Made by a program: the position numbers and the translations under genes
Assembly: GCA_963682175.1 (NCBI GenBank)
Contig: OY821789.1
Coordinates: 31,688,188-31,752,187, forward strand
DNA: 64,000 nucleotides
Source of the DNA: Triglochin maritima
Taxonomy: Eukaryota; Streptophyta; Magnoliopsida; Alismatales; Juncaginaceae
Direction: 5' to 3'
Part shown: positions 23,126-34,458 of the stretch, one piece after another
Layout of the letters: each line of letters begins with the position of its first letter
How positions within the stretch are numbered: position 1 is the first letter of the stretch
Notes under the pieces: generated by a model
The model's input: only the letters and a program-made list of their open reading frames with translations
Databases searched by the model: none
Told to the model about the DNA's origin: nothing

Positions 23126-24305
23126 TGATATCCTAAATCCTTGTTCTGCACTAATCATGGTTTGGGCTTGATTAGTGGTTGTTTAGGGAGGATTTAGAGT
23201 TGGTGAGATGGACGGCTGAGATTGATTGGTGGATTTATATAAGATTTGTTTCTCTCTCTCTCTCTCATTCTCTCTCTCACTCATCTCTCAATTCTCTCTC
23301 TCACACTCTCTAGTCGGTGCGCGAAGGCTTCCTGGAGCTCCGGTGAGGTCGGGAGAAGATCGTGCACAAAGTGGCGGTTGCGTTTGCCGGAGTTGGGGGA
23401 TCGTTCCTCGAGGGTTTTCGCCGGAGGTAGATCGTTGGTGTGGAAACACACGTGGTTGATCTTCTAAGGCCTCTTCAAGCCTTAAAGGTATGTCAATCTT
23501 TACTTTTATGCTCACTTTGGCTAGAGTGAGTGTTTGAGTAGTCGACGGTATGCCAGAAGGCTCGTCGGAGTTGTGCAGCAGAGTTCAGCACTGAATCGGT
23601 CGACCGTTTCAATGGTTCGGTCGACCGGTTGTAGTGTATTTTGGGCGTTTATATCTTGCACCGGTCGAACGATAACCCTAGGTGGTCGACCGGATGTACA
23701 TTTTCAGCGAGAAGATGAAAGCTCTGGGAGTTTCTGGTCGAACGGGTCCCCTTTGCCTTTCGACTGAATACTCTATAGTGTGTCGGTTAGGGGCGTTGAC
23801 CATCTAAACGGTCGACCGCCCTGTTGACCAGTCCGACCGGATGCACTATTTTAAGTCGATTGGGGGTGTAGACCACAAAACGGCCGACCGCACTGAGACC
23901 TCGTTCGACCGATGACGATGACTTAAAATAAGTTAAAGTTTGTTCGACCTCTTTGTTGTTCGGTCGACCGGTATGATTTGTTCCAAGTTTGAATTTACTG
24001 CCTTTTTCCGGTCGACCGTTGTTCATGTTGTTGTTCGACCGTTCGTGTTTTTGGTGCGTGAAGTGGATTTTACTGGTTGTTTTTGGTCGAATGAGTCACC
24101 ATTGCCGTTCGACCGGTTGGTGGATTTTTCGGTTGGACCAGTCCTCTGGATGGGGATTCGGTCGATCGGTGTGGTGGTTTTGTCCTACCAGTTTGGTGCA
24201 GTTTGGTGTTGTTGTTGTGTTATGGAACCAGCTTGAAGGCAACAGTACGGACATTGCCGACCTGAGAGTGGTTCGTCGGATCAGCTTTGAGGACAACGAG
24301 TCCCA
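23126..24305 (+). mobile_element. Solo LTR 3 with CGGTCGACCG palindrome cluster
   Basis: The ends are TGATATCC and GAGTCCCA, with a 5-bp target duplication AAATG at 23121-23125 and 24306-24310. It is 1180 bp long with no internal domains or second LTR. A TATA motif (TTTATATAAG, about 23233) precedes a (CT)n tract at 23247-23310, so it reads on the plus strand. It carries five exact CGGTCGACCG palindromes and several near matches at about 23598-24170. Unlike LTRs 1 and 2, these lie downstream of the TATA box. It inserted into the left end of the dispersed repeat at 24306-24401. Confidence 0.82.
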
Positions 24306-24401
24306 AAATGATCGCGTCCAGAAAAATAAGAAGACCATAATGATCGCGTCTTGACGATTTTAAATGCATCGATGATGACATTTTTGCAAATATTTTGTAG
24401 G
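24306..24401. repeat. Dispersed repeat, partner of 7782-7882
   Basis: It shares AATGATCGCGTC, AGAAAAATAAGAAGACCATAA, GATCGCGTCTTGACG and TTTTAAATGCATC with 7782-7882. It lies between solo LTR 3 and the start of the right segmental copy, leaving only about 42 bp of unassigned sequence before 24444. Confidence 0.8.
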
Positions 24402-24443
24402 AATAGTAATTTCGTGATTGTAAGAATATTTTTTTCGGTTTCA

Positions 24444-24969
24444 ACATGGGCGCGGGCCACATTAACCCAAATGGCACGTTGAACCCAGGCTTGATATACG
24501 ACAGCGACACGATTGACTACCTTAACTTCTTGTGCACCATAAACTACACTACCACCCAAATCTCCCAATTAATCCCACCCTAATCAAACACAACCATAAC
24601 ATGTCCCAAACACCCGATCCCAACCCACCACGACCTAAACTACCCTGCAATTGTTGTCCCAAATCTCAAATCCACCGCCAAAATCACTAGGATATTAACC
24701 AATGTGGGTGCCCAAAAGGAAGTTGTCTACCACGTGCCCCACATTGTGAGTCCAAATGGGGTAATGGTCGTGATTCGGCCCATGGTATTGGTGTTTGGGT
24801 GTGGTGTAGAGAAGTTGACCTTTGAGGTGTGTCGACCCCAACCAAGTGGTCAAGTGAGAGGTTTGACTTTGGGGAGCTGATTTGGAGTGACGGGAGGCAT
24901 AGGGTTAGGAGCCCTATTGTTGTGGGTGTTAGTAAGAATGGGGTTGGGGAGGGGTAGTTATGTCATTTT
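24444..24969 (+). pseudogene. Subtilisin-like protease, C-terminal fragment (copy 2)
   Basis: This is a shorter, broken version of 2104-2709. It begins within the MGAGHMNP block and shows DPGLIYD, DLNYPA, TNVG and the terminal VRSPIVV text, but not in one frame. A stop replaces Gln after IPP (about 24579), and a base is lost in the segment before RPQPSGQ (about 24829), shifting the frame. The catalytic region is absent. It is a clear pseudogene and lies tail to tail with the intact HNH gene. Confidence 0.88.
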
Positions 24970-27548
24970 AGGGTTGACTTTTGACTTATGTGCTGGATTA
25001 ACTTGTCAATTGGAAGGTGTATGTTCTATCTTTATTGGATTGAATCGGACTGTTTTATTTCATCTCTAATGCAATTGTTGTTTAGCCAAAAACTCAGAAT
25101 TAAATTTCTATTATGATATATTTAGTCAATCACTGTTTGTTTTGTTTGAATGATATAGATTTCATTTTCATCATAATAGAGTTTGCATTGTAAATTTAGT
25201 TCCCTTGAAAAGATTCCTGTTGATAAATGTTGAAATCTAGAGATAAATAATGATGTGTTATAATTTCAAACCACAACCAATTGTTTCCAACTCCTTCGTA
25301 AATCATATCAACTTCCATTTCGGCCCACATCATAATTAAGCCAGGAAAACATGTTATAAACTAAAATTATTGGAACACCTCAAAGTAACAACACATCCCA
25401 ATTTCCAAAACTATTACTTAAAATGTCTGAAATCCAACTAATTATAAATAATTGTCCGACTTCAAAAATAAGTAAACATTGGAGCACAAAAAATAAAAGC
25501 TTATGCACCCAAAAGGTGAAAACAAAGTCCAGAAAATTTTAGTTGTGTACAAGTTTTATTTTTCTCCAATCACCTTTGGATCTGGATTCCAAATGCAAAC
25601 ACCCCGGTCTACCGAAACGGAGAACAAATCTGAAATTTATATACATCTACTAGAATTTTCATGTAATGTACATGAGTTGCAATGATAACGAATACCGCTA
25701 TTAAGGATTAGATATCGACGGATTTAAGCAGTGTTTAGTTAAGATCTACATTGAATTTAAAGTTCTGCCCTAAGGAGCTGGTTTAGATAGATATTGTTGC
25801 CATTCTTCTGGCACGCCTTTGCGCATCCTGAGCGATCTTACTGCTGCATTTGTCAGAGGTATGGCGAGTATATCGTACTCTTTTGGTGCCTGAACAAAAA
25901 AAACAGTGACAATAATTTCAATTCGTATTGAGTTGGAAAAACTTGTTACATTTCAGTAGTGAAGATATAAATAGGTGTTGTTGAGAGACCTTTGGGACTT
26001 TAATCAACTTCATGTTCGCTTCTTCAAGTGTTTTGTGGCCTTTCTTAGAATTGCATCGCGAACAAGCTGCAACCTGAGAGACAATTATGTGAAAACTAAT
26101 TATCAGAGACCTGGCAATACATTTCAGACAATGATTTTTGAGTTTAAATCACAGAAGGATATAGAGCGTTCAATAGAATACCAAGTTGTCCCATTTCCAT
26201 TCCCCACCACGTGACATAGGCAAGATGTGGTCGATTGTTAGATCTTCACGCGAAGAACAATATCTGTAGGAGAAAAGTGATTGGTATTGTACCAACTAAA
26301 ATATATATCTTAAGTAAAGATGAAGGTAAAACATCCACAAAATTTAGCCCCCAAATGTTACTTGCTCAATATAGACAAATTCACAACTCTGACGAGAACA
26401 TACACATAATTACATATCACAATTGGTATGGTTACATTACACAACGGATACGGTGCGGTTATATTCATTGTTATAAATTCTTTCAAATTTGGACAGTTTA
26501 TTCTTGAAATTCATCCTTCGCCAATGCATTAGTTTATTCAAGCAAAAAAAAATCAGAGTATTCTCTTGTGAAAAACATTCCCACTGTTGAAGAGTGTGAA
26601 GAAAAAATATATACTGATATACATATATGAATAGTGCAAATAGAAATTTTCATCGACATCTAGCTTCATGCTGTACTTTCCATTTCCAAAGGGTCAAACT
26701 GACATTTCAATTACCACGGATGGCTACGTAATTGTCTATGTTTCTTATTAATTGTAAAATAGCATACAATTAATCAATTTGTGCTTCGCATCAATGAGTC
26801 AACTAGAAACAGCCTCCCTGACTAGGAAGGGTGTGACTGCATACATCCAATCCCTCTTAGCCCCCTAGGTGGGAGCCTCTTTTGAGGCATTGGGTCAACT
26901 TTATGTTAATCTAGCTTTGTGCTACTTGCAGGAAAAAATCTAGCTTTGTGCTTTCTTTTCAAAACAGACATTCTCGACCTTGCGCTATTTACCAGTGAGT
27001 GGTATTATTGGACTGATCCTCAATGTTGTAGAAGTCATACAATGTATAGGACCAGTATGCTACGACAATAGATTTCTCAGCCTACTTCGCTATGCATGGT
27101 GGTTGTTTTCTACCATATAATGTTTTCCTTAGATTATAATTTCGAAAGAAAAACCGAGGAAATGTCACCCATACTACTTTAAGTCCCAACTTTCACACGA
27201 ATTTGAGATAGTATGCCAACGAATAAATTTGAGCACCAATCAATGATTTCAAATAAAAAAAAAGACTCACTGGCAAGTATAGTTGTCACGATAAAATATG
27301 CTTTTCCGACTAAGATTGCACCTTATCCTTCTCCTCTTCATAACTTGCAATAAGTGTGGCACCTGGAAAGTATGTTATGAGGTTTAGAGGTTTCGAACGT
27401 GTTGAATTGGCATTCACAACTGCCATTTGGTCGTAAAATCACTCTACCGAGTGTGCGATTAACCACAACTGGTCAGACCCTACCCTTAAGACAGCTGGAA
27501 TGTAGAATGACCCTCGGGGTGAAGAGACAGTCTGATCATAATATTCCA
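24444..27548. repeat. Segmental duplication, right copy (3.1 kb)
   Basis: This block is colinear with 2180-5240. Here the subtilase end is the truncated and mutated part, while the HNH part runs on into intact exons beyond 27548. Each copy thus keeps a different flank: subtilase sequence on the left of copy 1, HNH sequence on the right of copy 2. That is what a tandem duplication of the middle block would leave, with later insertion of about 19 kb at the junction. Confidence 0.92.
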
Positions 27549-29352
27549 GCACATCAGCCTGTTGAGAGGTTAAACCCGCATTACTCATGAGACATATTAA
27601 GAACTTAAAGCAACATATTATACAAGTTACAGGTTAATAGATCATTAATAATAGTTGTCAGTTTACATTTAGTTGCAGGGTATGAGTTCCTGAACGAATG
27701 AAGCACACTAACCTTTTCTGTGAATTCCAAACAAATTGCACGCTTCCAGCAGACAACATTGACAGGCCTAGGAAGCATGATAACAATAGTGAACTTTCAA
27801 GACCAATGGGATTAACAAATATTTGTCTTAAATTAAGAATATTTGCTGCCTAGGACAGCCCATGAGAAGTTAATTTCTCAAAGAAAAGCTAATGGATCAC
27901 ACAATCAAAAAGTTTCCACTTAATTTTTTGGTCCTTCGATGATCTTAATGCTTAATGATGTTATTTAAGATTATGGATTTGCGATACAAATAGCTTGATA
28001 TTTTTCTCTTATATATGCATCAGTAATTAACTGTAAAGGTTGACACAAAAATTCCTTAAACATAGATATACACAACTACGCGAGGTAAAAAAATTGTCGT
28101 GCTTGTGTCAACTGTCAAGCATTTCACTGGATGGAACTGAAAACTGCAAAATACACATATTACAATCAATATTCTCCAATTTCTAATCAATAATTAGATC
28201 ATAAACAATTTACTACCTTCATGGCTTCATCTACCAAGAACTTCACTGACCATTTTACGGCAAATGCTCTTATGATTTTTCACAAAACAATGTGAATGTA
28301 AACCCTTTTTCTTATTGTCATGTGGGGCTTAATTAAAACCACCATCACAATACTATTATGCACCTCTAACTAAACAACAGCTATGATTACCGAATTGTCT
28401 AACAGAAACGACATACAACTGAAAAGGGATAGCCAATTAAAAGCAAAATATAGCAAGTCAAGAACAGAGTAACAAAGTAATAGTCGGAGATATTCCAGAA
28501 CCATTTTAATAAATTCATCATATGCGATCAAATACTTAACCATGCCCAAAAAAAATATATCATAGATTTCCACCCAACCAAAATCAACATTAGTTCTACG
28601 AAGACATAAATAAATGCCATACAACATTCAAACAAAAATCACATATTCATTTGCCCAAAATAAAACTAACATGAAAGATCAAAAGATGAATATAGAAATA
28701 CAGAAATAGAAACATAGACAATACGAGCAAAATCACAGATTCCCCAACAAAATCCAACATCAAAGGAACATAAACACCACTCCAGGTTGGGCATAAAACA
28801 TACCATGCACCAGCCCAAAAAAACATTACAGACTTGCCCTACAAAAACTAACATTAAAACCACAGGCCATGCAAACAAAATTACAAAATTACCAACATCA
28901 AAATAACAAACAGCATTTCAGATTGAGAACAAAAACATCACACCTACAAACAAAAGTTAAAAAGTTACTGATTTGCCTATAAGACTAACATCAAAGTTAA
29001 ACAAAAAAATTACGGATGTGCCCAACATAACCAGCATTATTAAAAAAAGCAAGTACTTAATAAATAAATGAAAACAAAGACATTTGAACCTGTAAGAGAT
29101 GTCCAAAACAAGACCTCTAAAGCAAGACAACTCATCTCTCTCAAACTGATCCCCAACATACTCCTCCCCACCAACCCCACTCTCCTTCAAACCCTCCTCC
29201 CTCTTCCCCGCAGCACAAACTCTCCCACCCCATCTCCCACTCCCACCCAAGAACCCAACTTTCCTCTCCACCAACCTCCCCCCAACTTTCTGGTCTCTTG
29301 GGTCGGCCAAAAACCCAACCCTGAGGCCTCCATGGAGCGTGATTCTCGCCAT
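25770..29352 (-). CDS. HNH endonuclease domain protein, organelle-type
   Basis: Seven exons, all with GT-AG boundaries and consistent phase: 29352-29090, 27767-27713, 27558-27484, 27362-27271, 26263-26182, 26073-25990 and 25889-25770. Together they give 256 aa. The N-terminal ~75 residues are Arg/Gly-rich and poorly conserved, which could be a transit peptide. Then come PVNVVCWKRAICLEF, a YYDQTVSSP block, PHLLQV, and the HNH core with CQYC (C161, C164), TIDH (D173, H174), WKWDNL (N188) and CSRC (C193, C196). The tail ends GVPEEWQQYLSKP. The two CxxC pairs would bind structural zinc, and D-H with the later Asn forms the metal nuclease centre. Plant proteins of this type are bacterial-like HNH nucleases; their substrate is not known to me. 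The start was chosen as the ATG of MARITLHGG, the first ATG before the conserved region. A decayed duplicate of exons 3-7 lies at 3502-5240. Confidence 0.93.
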
Positions 29353-31150
29353 GGAGTCTAAAGATTGGATCTTTAGGGGAATTTGGTGACTGGTTTGGGT
29401 TTTTAAGGGTATTTTGGGTTGTGGGTCGATGTTGGAAGGGGGGAATTGAGTGTTTTTGGAGTGTTGGAGTTGTGTTGGGGAGAGTTGATGAGAGCCACAT
29501 GTTGATGTTGGGTTCTACTTTCTTGTGGAATATCTGTTACACATCTCATGGTCATGAAGTTGTTGGTTACGAATATGAATGTGAGATGATACGTATAGTT
29601 ATGTGTGAATGAATATGTGAGCGTAATACGGATGTATTATAGCGGCGGAAGGATGTCAGTCAGACTCAGAAATCAGAACGGTGAAAGGAATGAAACGGTC
29701 AAAATGATCAGATGGTTAATTAAACTTGTTAGTTCTTAACTTTAGGAAGATTGTCGGTCGTTGTTGTTTGTCATTAAAAGTTGCAAAACACCTTCAGTTT
29801 CGATCTTGACGAATCACATTGGAATAACGTTTACCATTCGATTATGATTTAACCATGCAAGACTTCGTGGTTGTGAAATACTGAAATGTGAAGGGGGACA
29901 CGTACTCCATCGCAATTAATCTCAGCAACGCTAATTAATGAGTAATGACTATCCATTTTGTACACCGTTAATTGCATTATCTTTAATTAACCATTGTAAC
30001 TGTTCTATTCACATGCTCTTAAGGGGGTATTTGTGTATTTGGAAACAAAAGAAAAAGAAAATAGTTTTATTTTGATCAAAAAATTTCTTAGTATTTGTAT
30101 TAGTTTTAGGGAAAAAATCTCTTTATTTTCCTCTACCATCCAGAAAATCAACGGAAAGTACATGAAAGTTATAAAAAAATGTGTACTTCTATTTAATAAT
30201 TACTTTATTACATAAAAAATTAACTACAAAAATATTAAAATCATATTTTAAAAATTAAGCAATGTGATTAATTTTTTAAAATCATGGCAATATGTTACAA
30301 AATTATACCATAAAACTAGATAATAAAGATTAAAAATACATCTTCAACTTCATATTGTCTTGTTAAAATAAAATTCTAAAATAAAATATTATTTAATATT
30401 AAATTTAATGTATTTTTTAAAAGTGTAAGACTACAATAATTTTATATATTAATTAATTCACTTTTCAACAAAAGGTATATGTATATAATATATAATTCAT
30501 ACATCACATTTATATATACAACATTTACAAATAATATCAATTTTCCGGAAATAATAGTTAATGATTTCAATTTTTTCTATTTTTTAGCGTATTCCAGTGG
30601 TTTGCGCAAACAACAGAATCTTGGTCAAAGGAAAACTAATTTCATTTGGTTTCTATTTTTTGTTGTTTTCTTTTTGGCCACATAATCTATTTTCTGATGG
30701 TTTCGTGTGAACAAACACCCACTAAGAAATTAAAAAACCTCGTTGAAAAGGGTCGAGTGAAAAGTCAAATCCATGTGTGTTAAAATCTTAGACATGTTAA
30801 ATTAAAATTTCAATCCACACCACCAAATTGCAAAATTAACACCATTGAGTTTTCATAATTTCTAAATATAAACCCTAATCCTAATTGAAGTTGCAAATTG
30901 CCATTTATTATCCTAATTTCTAAAAACACAACAAAAATTGAACTAAAAATCACACTTTCACTTCCTTCTCCCCAATTTACTCCCAAATCAACCTTTAAAA
31001 TTTCCAACATTTCTATATTTACCCCTAAGAAACTGGTTCACTCCCACACACATCCACAGGCAAAGATGTAATATTTCAAAATTTCAGGGGCACTAGTGAC
31101 CAACTTCTTTCTCAAGCAAAGCATAACATCTCTCATCTACTATCTTTTCT
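29353..31150. other. Divergent promoter region between HNH and RPN6 genes
   Basis: The HNH gene (leftward) and the RPN6 gene (rightward) are head to head, so this stretch must hold both promoters. The part at 30020-30560 is very AT-rich with no coding signal. I see no clear TATA box that I would assign to either gene. Confidence 0.5.
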
Positions 31151-31259
31151 TCCTCTCTTCTCCTCTTCTAATATTTAGGGTTCTTCGCCGGATTCCGCTT
31201 CCCGATCGATCTCCCTCGATCTTAGGGTTTCTCCGATCTCCACGAGCGTAGAACTCGAG

Positions 31260-33173
31260 GTTTGCGTCTTCGTCTCTCATTTTCCTGTCTTTTTTCCGGC
31301 AATTTTTCGTGTAGAATAGCTCTAGATCTGGTAAAAATTGGACCTTTCAGGGTTTTCTGGTTTTTCGAAGTGAATTTCGGTTTTGGGTTGGTGAGTTTTT
31401 TGTGGAATTTGTGGGTCGTTTGGGTTTGTGGGATTTTGTAAAAAAATTGGATTTTTGGACAAACCCTATTGGTCTATTGGTTGATCTCTGGTGCTCTGAG
31501 GGTAAAGGATTGGATTTTTTTAGCTCGTTTGGTGGTTTTTAGGGATTTGTTGGGGTTGTGGGTTGTGGGTAGGTTTGTGATGGAGAGAATAGGTTTTTGA
31601 GTGTTGATTGGACCAATTAAGAGAAACTGAATTTCTAATATCGTTTGTTATTTCAAAGATCTGGTTTGGTAATTATTCGAGAAAAATTTGAGAAAACTCA
31701 TATGAAGAATAAAGAAGAAATAATAGCAACTTTGATGCTTTCGGTTGATTTCTTCGGTTGATTTCTTCGGTTGATTTCTTCGATCGGTTGGGGAAGTGGG
31801 GGTTTTCCTTGGTTTTGGGAACTTGGTAGTGTAATTGTGTTGGTAGAGGTTGCCATTGTGTTAGATTTGTGATGGAGATTGTTGACAGGATTACAGGAAG
31901 TTATTGTTTTAAGGTTCGACTAACTTCCATGTTGAGTTTTGTAAAGTTTGTTTTAAAAGTTTCATCGCTGGCTCCGTTACGAGCTTAGGATGAATCTGTG
32001 AATGGTAGCTTGCTATGTGGTAACCTCATATGGGGAAGAATTTAAAGTAGTTAGATACTGGTATTGCTATTAGCTTGCTTCATCTCATGACTTTTACTTT
32101 TAGACATCCACTGTTTTTTATCAATTATTTACCCAAACTTTACCATGAAACAACTCCTGATTCTGAATGACTGTTTAACTGTCGGTTCGCAATCAGGTAC
32201 AAAAATATTAAGTTAGATTTTCTCTTTTATACAACAACAAAATCAAAGCCATAATAATCCCACAAGTTTTTGTGTATCTTTATGTAAATTAGATTTACAG
32301 TTTATGGGTTTACAGTTACTAACTAATTACAATAGCTTTTTCATTATCGTCTACATGAAGAATTTCAATAGCTAAAAAATCGTATGATATTTGGAGCGGA
32401 TGCTAAAAGTTGATATTATGTTTAGGCGGGATATTGGATGTTTCACTAAGAACCCAACAATGATTTTATTTCATGTTTATATGGATGCTGTTGTTCACAC
32501 CCAATATCCTAACAAATTTGGATACAGATGTTTGGGTAAATATTTGGATTTGGGTAATCATTATGTACATTCGATATTCCAATCCGAATCCGGTTGTTTT
32601 ACACCCCTAGCTACTCTTTTGCATTTAGTGGTTTTTAGTTTGTTGTGATGATGATGACAGCATGCATGAGTACGACATGCTTCTTTGCTTTATCAATTCA
32701 TGCTGATACATTTGGTACACTTGAATCGTATTTGGAGAGGGGAAAATTAATATACCTTTGAAAAGTATTTATGATAACCAGCTTGAGTTCTACATTTTAG
32801 TAAAACTTTGTAGCCTAAAACCTGCATTGTACATTCGTAGTAGAATTCTTGCCCATGTTAGCAAACATATTAATATCTTATCTATTGAGATATATAAAAA
32901 AGGGTAAATTATAGAACACAACTTAAAGTAGATTACTTATTTCATACACATAATGTCAGGCAATTGTGATCTTGTGTTTAAAATTCTTTCAGTTTATTTC
33001 ACCTCTTCAACCATTCATGCGAGCATAATTTGTCCTTATTTTCCAATATTAACTTTTAACCCTTTCAAGGAGTTTGGATTCTTGTCAACCTTCTTCTTGA
33101 AAAAAAATTCCTTCCCCACTTCATTCCCTATAACATATGCAATGTAATTTTGTTTTGTTGTTATGTTCCTCAG
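31260..33173 (+). other. Long intron in the RPN6 5' UTR
   Basis: A likely leader exon (about 31140-31259) contains telo-box-like TTAGGGTTT at about 31223 and ends at CTCGAG before GTTTGCG. The matching acceptor is GTTCCTCAG ending at 33173, 16 bp before the RPN6 ATG. The intron is about 1.9 kb, T-rich near its 3' end, and includes a three-fold GGTTGATTTCTTC repeat at about 31742-31785. Long first introns in the 5' UTR are common in plant housekeeping genes. The exact donor is my inference. Confidence 0.6.
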
Positions 33174-33189
33174 AAACTCAGAAGTAGAC

Positions 33190-34458
33190 ATGTCTGCTTC
33201 GTATCTCCCTGCAACCACAGATTCCATTGCGCAGGCTTTGGAGGCAAAGGATGCGTCTGAGTCGATCTCCATCTTATACCGTGTACTTGAGAATCCATCA
33301 TCTTCTCCAGAAGCCTTGCGTATAAAAGAACTGGCAATTACAAATCTCTCGGAGCTTCTGAAGCAGGAAAAGAGGGCTGAGGACCTTCGAGGCCTTCTTA
33401 CTCAGTTGAGACCCTTTTTCTCTGTGATTCCAAAGGCAAAAACTGCGAAAATTGTCAGGGTGATCATCGACGCCGTTGCAAAGATACCTGGGACTTCAGA
33501 ACTTCAAATATCACTTTGCAAGGAGATGGTGGAGTGGACTCGTGCTGAGAAGCGTACTTTTCTCCGTCAGCGAGTTGAGGCAAGGCTTGCTGCCCTTCTC
33601 ATGGAGAACAAGGAGTATGCCGAAGCATTGACTCTGCTTACTGGGTTGATAAAGGAAGTGAGACGGTTGGATGACAAGTTGCTGTTGGTGGACATAGATC
33701 TCTTGGAGAGTAAACTTCACTTTTCTTTAAGAAATCTTCCAAAGGCAAAAGCCGCCTTGACCGCTGCAAGGACAGCCGCAAATGCGATTTATGTTCCTCC
33801 TGCACAGCAGGGAACAATTGATCTGCAGAGTGGGATACTTCATGCTGAGGAGAAGGATTACAAAACCGGCTACAGCTACTTCTTTGAGGCATTTGAAGCG
33901 TTCAATGCTCTCGAAGATCCCAGGGCGGTTTTCAGCCTCAAGTACATGCTCTTGTGCAAGATCATGGTGAGTCAAGCCGATGACGTTGCTGGGATAATAT
34001 CTTCCAAGGCCGGTTTGCAATATGTGGGACCCGAGATGGACGCCATGAAGGCTGTTGCGGATGCCCACTCCAAGAGGTCATTGAAACTCTTTGAGACTGC
34101 CCTGCGAGATTACAAGGCGCAATTGGAAGAGGACCCAATCATCCACAGGCACTTGTCATCCCTGTACGATACCTTGTTGGAGCAGAATCTCTGCAGGTTG
34201 ATTGAGCCATTCTCGAAGGTCGAGATCAACCACATTGCTGAACTGATAGAGCTTCCCATCGACCATGTTGAGAAGAAGCTCTCACAGATGATTCTGGACA
34301 AGAAATTCGCTGGAACCCTTGATCAGGGAGCCGGGTGTCTTATTATATTTGAGGACCCCAAGACGGATGCCATCTTCCCAGCAACTCTTGAGACGATTGC
34401 CAACGTTGGCAAGGTCGTCGACAGCTTGTATGTGAGATCTGCTAAGATAATGGCCTGA
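33190..34458 (+). CDS. RPN6: 26S proteasome lid subunit RPN6 (PSMD11)
   Basis: A single uninterrupted coding exon of 422 aa, the usual length of plant RPN6. The N-terminal two thirds are helical TPR-like repeats, with recognisable segments QALEAKDASESI, LRGLLTQLRPFFS, KTAKIVR, ISLCKEMVEWTRAEKR, LPKAKAALTAARTAAN and KDYKTGYSYFFEAFE. The C-terminal third is the PCI domain (about 230-400) with EPFSKVEINHIAELI and KLSQMILDKKFAGTLDQG. RPN6 clamps the 19S lid to the 20S core and is needed for assembly of the 26S proteasome in cytosol and nucleus. The start is ATG in GACATGTCTGC; an upstream in-frame extension from 33163 is not needed and lies at the intron acceptor. The long 5'-UTR intron upstream is consistent with a constitutively expressed gene. 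No anomaly seen. Confidence 0.97.
   Translation: MSASYLPATTDSIAQALEAKDASESISILYRVLENPSSSPEALRIKELAITNLSELLKQEKRAEDLRGLLTQLRPFFSVIPKAKTAKIVRVIIDAVAKIPGTSELQISLCKEMVEWTRAEKRTFLRQRVEARLAALLMENKEYAEALTLLTGLIKEVRRLDDKLLLVDIDLLESKLHFSLRNLPKAKAALTAARTAANAIYVPPAQQGTIDLQSGILHAEEKDYKTGYSYFFEAFEAFNALEDPRAVFSLKYMLLCKIMVSQADDVAGIISSKAGLQYVGPEMDAMKAVADAHSKRSLKLFETALRDYKAQLEEDPIIHRHLSSLYDTLLEQNLCRLIEPFSKVEINHIAELIELPIDHVEKKLSQMILDKKFAGTLDQGAGCLIIFEDPKTDAIFPATLETIANVGKVVDSLYVRSAKIMA

Noticed and set aside
23226..24354. Several 70-120 codon frames on both strands
   Set aside because: They lie within solo LTR 3, which has clear TG...CA ends and a target duplication. None shows a domain.
24444..27548. Block as an assembly duplication artefact
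   Set aside because: The two copies differ by many substitutions, a ~140-bp indel and a private tandem duplication, so they are real separate loci.
29141..29500. 119-codon frame antisense-phase to HNH exon 1
   Set aside because: It overlaps HNH exon 1 in another frame of the same strand, and its Trp/Gly-rich text is a shadow of the GC-rich exon.
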